DNA of 64,000 nt, from contig NC_022524.1 of the NCBI RefSeq assembly GCF_000473245.1, positions 1,946,501 to 2,010,500 on the forward strand, read 5' to 3'. The position numbers were made by a program, and so were the translations under genes. Source of the stretch: Bacillus infantis NRRL B-14911 (GTDB taxonomy: Bacteria; Bacillota; Bacilli; Bacillales; Cytobacillaceae). Below are positions 61,282-64,000 of the stretch, piece by piece (within the stretch, counting starts at the first letter, position 1; the number at the start of each line of letters is the position of its first letter). The notes below the pieces were generated by a model. The model did no database searches. It had not been told where the DNA came from and worked only from the letters and a program-made list of their open reading frames with translations.

Positions 61282-62142
61282 ATGAACCTTGGAATCAGAG
61301 CCCACGATATTGAAAAAGATTCATTGGAAGAGCTGGCAGAAGAAATTGGCCGCAAGGGGTTTTCATGTATTCAGCTTGCTCTGGGAAAATCCCTTCCTGC
61401 TCTTTATCCATCACCGGGAACCCTTTCGCCGGGTCTTTCCCGTTACATCGGAAAGACATTCGGAGATGCCGGCGTCCAAATTGCTGTACTTGGCTGTTAT
61501 GTTAATCTCATTCACCCAGACCTGTCAGAGAGGCGAAAAGGACTGGAGAAATTTAAAGAGCATATCCGGTATGCAAGGGATTTTGGCTGCAGCATCGTCG
61601 GTACCGAGACTGGAAGTGTTCTTCCTGAAATGGGCTATAGTGAAAGAAATTTTGAGGAAAAGCCCTTTTTAGACGCAGTGGAAAGTGTTGCCGAGCTCGC
61701 CCTTGAAGCTGAAAGATTCGGTGTAATTGTCGGTGTAGAAGCAGGGGTGAATCATCCAGTCCACTCAGCTGATAGGCTCAAACGCCTCTTGGACCTTGTA
61801 GATTCAAATAATGTCCAGGTCATATTTGATCCCGCTAACCTCATTACGGTTGAAAACTATCATAGGCAGGATGAGCTTTTAGCAGAAGCTATTGAACTTC
61901 TTGGGGAAAAAATCGCCATTTTCCATGCAAAAGACTTCGTTGTCGAAGAGGACCAGGTGAAGATCGTTCCGGCAGGACAGGGCCTGTTAAACTATAGCCT
62001 GATCTCAAAGCTGCTTAAAGATCGAAAGCCGTATATCCAGGTTCTCATGGAAGGAACAAAAGAACCGGATATTGAAGGATGTGCTGACTATTTAAGAATG
62101 AAATTCAGCAGCAGAAGCATTGGAAAAGGACTCTTAAGGTAA
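61282..62142 (+). CDS. Sugar phosphate isomerase/epimerase-like TIM-barrel protein
   Basis: A 286-residue AP-endonuclease-2/xylose-isomerase-like barrel. Metal-binding acidic and His residues are spread along strand ends: GTETGS, VGVEAGVNH, VIFDPANL and IFHAKDF. Such proteins isomerise or epimerise sugars (IolE/IolI/UxuA-like barrels). AGGAGGAG precedes ATG 61282, inside the tail of the hairpin. It follows the uronate operon in the same direction, so a role with a uronic acid or ketose derived from pectin is likely, but none of the eight pathway steps is missing, so its step is unknown. Confidence 0.82.
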   Translation: MNLGIRAHDIEKDSLEELAEEIGRKGFSCIQLALGKSLPALYPSPGTLSPGLSRYIGKTFGDAGVQIAVLGCYVNLIHPDLSERRKGLEKFKEHIRYARDFGCSIVGTETGSVLPEMGYSERNFEEKPFLDAVESVAELALEAERFGVIVGVEAGVNHPVHSADRLKRLLDLVDSNNVQVIFDPANLITVENYHRQDELLAEAIELLGEKIAIFHAKDFVVEEDQVKIVPAGQGLLNYSLISKLLKDRKPYIQVLMEGTKEPDIEGCADYLRMKFSSRSIGKGLLR

Positions 62143-62149
62143 AAATGGT

Positions 62150-62172
62150 CACTTCCTCCGGGGAGTGTTTTT
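62150..62172 (+). terminator. Terminator after the TIM-barrel gene
   Basis: CACTTCC pairs with GGGAGTG (one wobble) across a short loop, followed by TTTTT. Confidence 0.75.
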
Positions 62173-62368
62173 CGTTCAGCCAAACTGCTTCCTTTCATTC
62201 CCAACTCCCCTAATTCTTTATAAAGAATCCATTTTATTGTAAAATAGTAGATAGTTCCTAGCTTCACCGGGAATACCTTCAATATTGAAGAATAAGATGA
62301 TAAGCGGAAGCTGTTTTTAGGATAGAAGTTTGTGGTTTTTGGAAATAAAAAACAGGGTTGGGGGACTC

Positions 62369-63379
62369 ATGACAAAAAGCAGAAGATGGATGGCAGCTTT
62401 GTTGATTGGCAGTTTGGCAGTTTTGGGCGGGTGTGCGGACCAGGCATCCAAAGAGGAGAACCTAAAGGAAAAAGTGAATGAACCCGAAAGCCAGCTTCAG
62501 AAGGAGAAAGAAAAGCAGGAACAGGAAAAACTGGCTGAAGAAGCAAAAGAACCGGTAGTGGTCCAGGTGATAGATCCGAACACGAAAGCAATCATTAAGA
62601 CGTTTAAACCCGAGGAAATGGGCTATGAAAATGATCTGGAAAAGTATAAGCAGCAAATCAGCCAATGGGCGAAGGGCCTGGCAAGAGGGACAGATGCAAG
62701 TCCCGGCTATGACAAAAGGATGTTCCCTGACCGGATCGATGCGAACGGTGGGATTGTAAAAGGGAATCCAAGGACGATCCTCGAGGAAGCGGAGCTGACC
62801 GCAAAGGTGATTGAGGCTTCTGCTGAGGGGGGAAATGTTGAACTGCCGCTCATCGTTTCCGAAAGCGGCTATAAGCCGGAGGACGCTGCCCATTTAAGCG
62901 AAGTGGTGGTTGCCTCTTATACAACCAAGTTTAATAGTTCTGTAGCAGGAAGGACTAAGAATATCGAGTTGTCTGCCCAGGCAATTCAAAATGTGATTGT
63001 GGGCGTCGACGATTATTTCTCCTTTAACACAACAGTAGGGCCAAGCGATGAGGCACATGGCTATCAGCCGGCTCAGGAGGCTATCAATGGAAAGCTGGTC
63101 ATGGGCATAGGCGGCGGAATCTGCCAGACTTCGTCAACCCTCTTTAATGCAGTCGATCAGGTGGGGGTAGACTATGTAGAGAAGCACCATCATTCTGTTA
63201 CGGTCGGTTATGTGCCCGTCGGCAGGGATGCCACTGTTTCCTACGGCGGCAAGGATTTCCGATTTCAGAATAAAGCCGGGGCCCCGTTCCTGCTGAAAAC
63301 TGTCATGGCAAACGGACAGCTGACCGTTGAGGTCCGGACCTCCAAGCAGTATGCAGATGTCATTAAGAAGAGAACTTAA
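62369..63379 (+). CDS. VanW-family lipoprotein
   Basis: A 336-residue lipoprotein with lipobox VLGGC and Cys22. A charged Glu/Lys-rich coiled stretch (about 27-75) acts as a stalk, and the C-terminal VanW domain (about 190-310) includes DDYFSFNTTVGP, GGGICQTSSTLFNA and EKHHHSVTV. VanW occurs in vanB-type clusters and in many Firmicute cell-wall proteins, with unknown biochemical role. ATG 62369 is behind GGGGGA; the frame open from 62330 would hide the signal peptide. It is not linked to the VanZ trio at 14 kb. No partner gene is adjacent. Confidence 0.87.
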   Translation: MTKSRRWMAALLIGSLAVLGGCADQASKEENLKEKVNEPESQLQKEKEKQEQEKLAEEAKEPVVVQVIDPNTKAIIKTFKPEEMGYENDLEKYKQQISQWAKGLARGTDASPGYDKRMFPDRIDANGGIVKGNPRTILEEAELTAKVIEASAEGGNVELPLIVSESGYKPEDAAHLSEVVVASYTTKFNSSVAGRTKNIELSAQAIQNVIVGVDDYFSFNTTVGPSDEAHGYQPAQEAINGKLVMGIGGGICQTSSTLFNAVDQVGVDYVEKHHHSVTVGYVPVGRDATVSYGGKDFRFQNKAGAPFLLKTVMANGQLTVEVRTSKQYADVIKKRT

Positions 63380-63461
63380 TTATTTCTATAAATTGGATGT
63401 TATCTCTTCCGAAAATCGGGTAATTATGTAGTAACAATTCACCGAAGAGAGGGATTCATCC

Positions 63462-63563
63462 ATGAAAATCATTGAAAAACTTTGGGACAATATGATAAAA
63501 AGCGACTGGACTTACCTGATAGATGAAGAAGAACATATGAATACGCCAGAAGAAGACGAATGA
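63462..63563 (+). CDS. Small acidic peptide, 33 residues
   Basis: A short ORF with Shine-Dalgarno GAGAGGG placed 6-8 bp before ATG 63462 and a strong terminator right after its stop. The peptide is MKIIEKLWDNMIKSDWTY followed by an acidic tail with LIDEEEHMNTPEEDE. It has an amphipathic N-terminus and two Trp residues. No family is recognised. The ribosome binding site and terminator support real expression; its role is unknown. Confidence 0.55.
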   Translation: MKIIEKLWDNMIKSDWTYLIDEEEHMNTPEEDE

Positions 63564-63564
63564 G

Positions 63565-63596
63565 AAAGAGCTTCCCCTTTGGAGCTCTTTTTTTTT
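63565..63596 (+). terminator. Terminator of the 33-residue ORF
   Basis: AAAGAGCTTCC pairs with GGAGCTCTTT across CCCTT, followed by eight or more Ts. Confidence 0.9.
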
Positions 63597-63720
63597 AGGA
63601 AATCAAGTTGTTTGAATTCCTGTAAATAAAGGTGTACGATTCATTTAACCAAGAATTCTTACATAAAATAAGCCAATCTTGTCCGTTTCAAGATGAATAA
63701 GAAAAAGGAGGAATTCGTTC

Positions 63721-64000
63721 ATGGCCAAGCAGGTAATCCTGAATGGGAACCGGATTGATGTATACAACTATAAAGAGGAAACAGTGGCTGAAAAAGGGGA
63801 GCAGGCCATTCATCTCTCTTTTGACTTCAAAGTGAGCCATCAGGAATATCATGATATCACTACCCTGTTATATGATCTGTATTTTGATGTATCGGTGCCT
63901 GAGGATGCATTGGAGTTTCGGGGAATGATCGATAAATATTATACCTCTTTAACGAATCTGTACGAGGAAGATGCTGTCGGGGAATTCCACCTGGAGCTGA
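63721..64000 (+). CDS. DUF3219 (YkvR-like) protein, N-terminal part
   Basis: The gene runs off the window after 93 codons. The visible part begins MAKQVILNGNRIDVYNYKEE and includes YHDITTLLYDLYFDV and KYYTSLTNLYEEDAVGEFHLEL, which resembles B. subtilis YkvR (DUF3219), about 95 residues long, so little should be missing. It is a small soluble protein of unknown function. AAAAAGGAGG precedes ATG 63721. It is in an AT-rich intergenic setting after the 33-residue ORF, with its own promoter expected upstream. Confidence 0.7.
   Translation, partial: MAKQVILNGNRIDVYNYKEETVAEKGEQAIHLSFDFKVSHQEYHDITTLLYDLYFDVSVPEDALEFRGMIDKYYTSLTNLYEEDAVGEFHLEL

Overview
The window looks like chromosomal DNA of an endospore-forming Bacillaceae species (a soil or plant-associated Bacillus/Cytobacillus-type organism). 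The signs are moderate-to-low GC, strong AGGAGG-type ribosome binding sites with frequent GTG and TTG starts, a CwlJ-type spore cortex hydrolase, CcpA (cre) and LacI-type operators, PRD regulators, and several B. subtilis-like families (YxeI, YcdB/C, YesS, YesT, LplA/B/C, YkvR). No rRNA, tRNA, CRISPR array, prophage or complete insertion sequence was seen.

Layout. 1-1.06 kb: tail of an FrlD-like PfkB kinase followed by a GntR regulator. 1.7-8.5 kb: a chitobiose/cellobiose PTS locus made of a LicR-type activator, EIIB, EIIC, ChbG-type deacetylase, a second EIIB, EIIA and a GH4 phospho-glycosidase. A CelR-like box and a perfect cre precede it. 8.7-10.9 kb: a MetR/MtaR-like LysR regulator and a MetE-like methyltransferase separated by a 21-bp palindrome close to the streptococcal MET-box. 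11-16.5 kb: CwlJ, malate:quinone oxidoreductase, a Nudix hydrolase and a VanZ/VanR/VanS-like trio. 16.6-18.7 kb: an Rrf2 regulator, an atypical thioredoxin-reductase-like flavoprotein and a methyltransferase, with promoter and palindromic operator. 18.8-19.14 kb: a repeat element with inverted ends. 19.3-31 kb: housekeeping and accessory genes (SEC-C protein, YxeI-like acylase, PepSY protein plus lipoprotein, YcdB/C protein, an SDR pseudogene, a secreted metzincin, an MCP, and a divergent MocR/racemase pair), ending in a six-unit 53-bp tandem repeat.

31.3-62.1 kb is dominated by a large pectin and rhamnogalacturonan utilisation region. A CUT1-type ABC importer without its own ATPase (solute-binding protein, two permeases, DUF624 protein) would bring in oligogalacturonides. 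Acetylesterase, GH105, GH28, two CE8 pectinesterases and two alpha/beta hydrolases, all without recognisable signal peptides, would process them inside the cell. The uxaC-kdgR-uxaB-uxaA-kdgA-kdgK-kduI-kduD operon encodes every step from galacturonate and from 4-deoxy-5-ketouronate to pyruvate and glyceraldehyde 3-phosphate. Two perfect TGTTAACGTTAACA operators flank its promoter, and a third lies upstream of the acetylesterase, pointing to one KdgR regulon. A uronate dehydrogenase adds a possible oxidative branch. A YesS-like membrane AraC regulator probably senses the substrate.

62.3-64 kb: a VanW lipoprotein, a 33-residue ORF and the start of a DUF3219 (YkvR-like) gene. The best leads for something undescribed are the Rrf2/flavoprotein/methyltransferase operon, the all-cytoplasmic pectinase set including two CE8 enzymes, the double-EIIB chitobiose operon, and three unexplained repeat structures (18.8, 31.0 and 41.4-42.0 kb).
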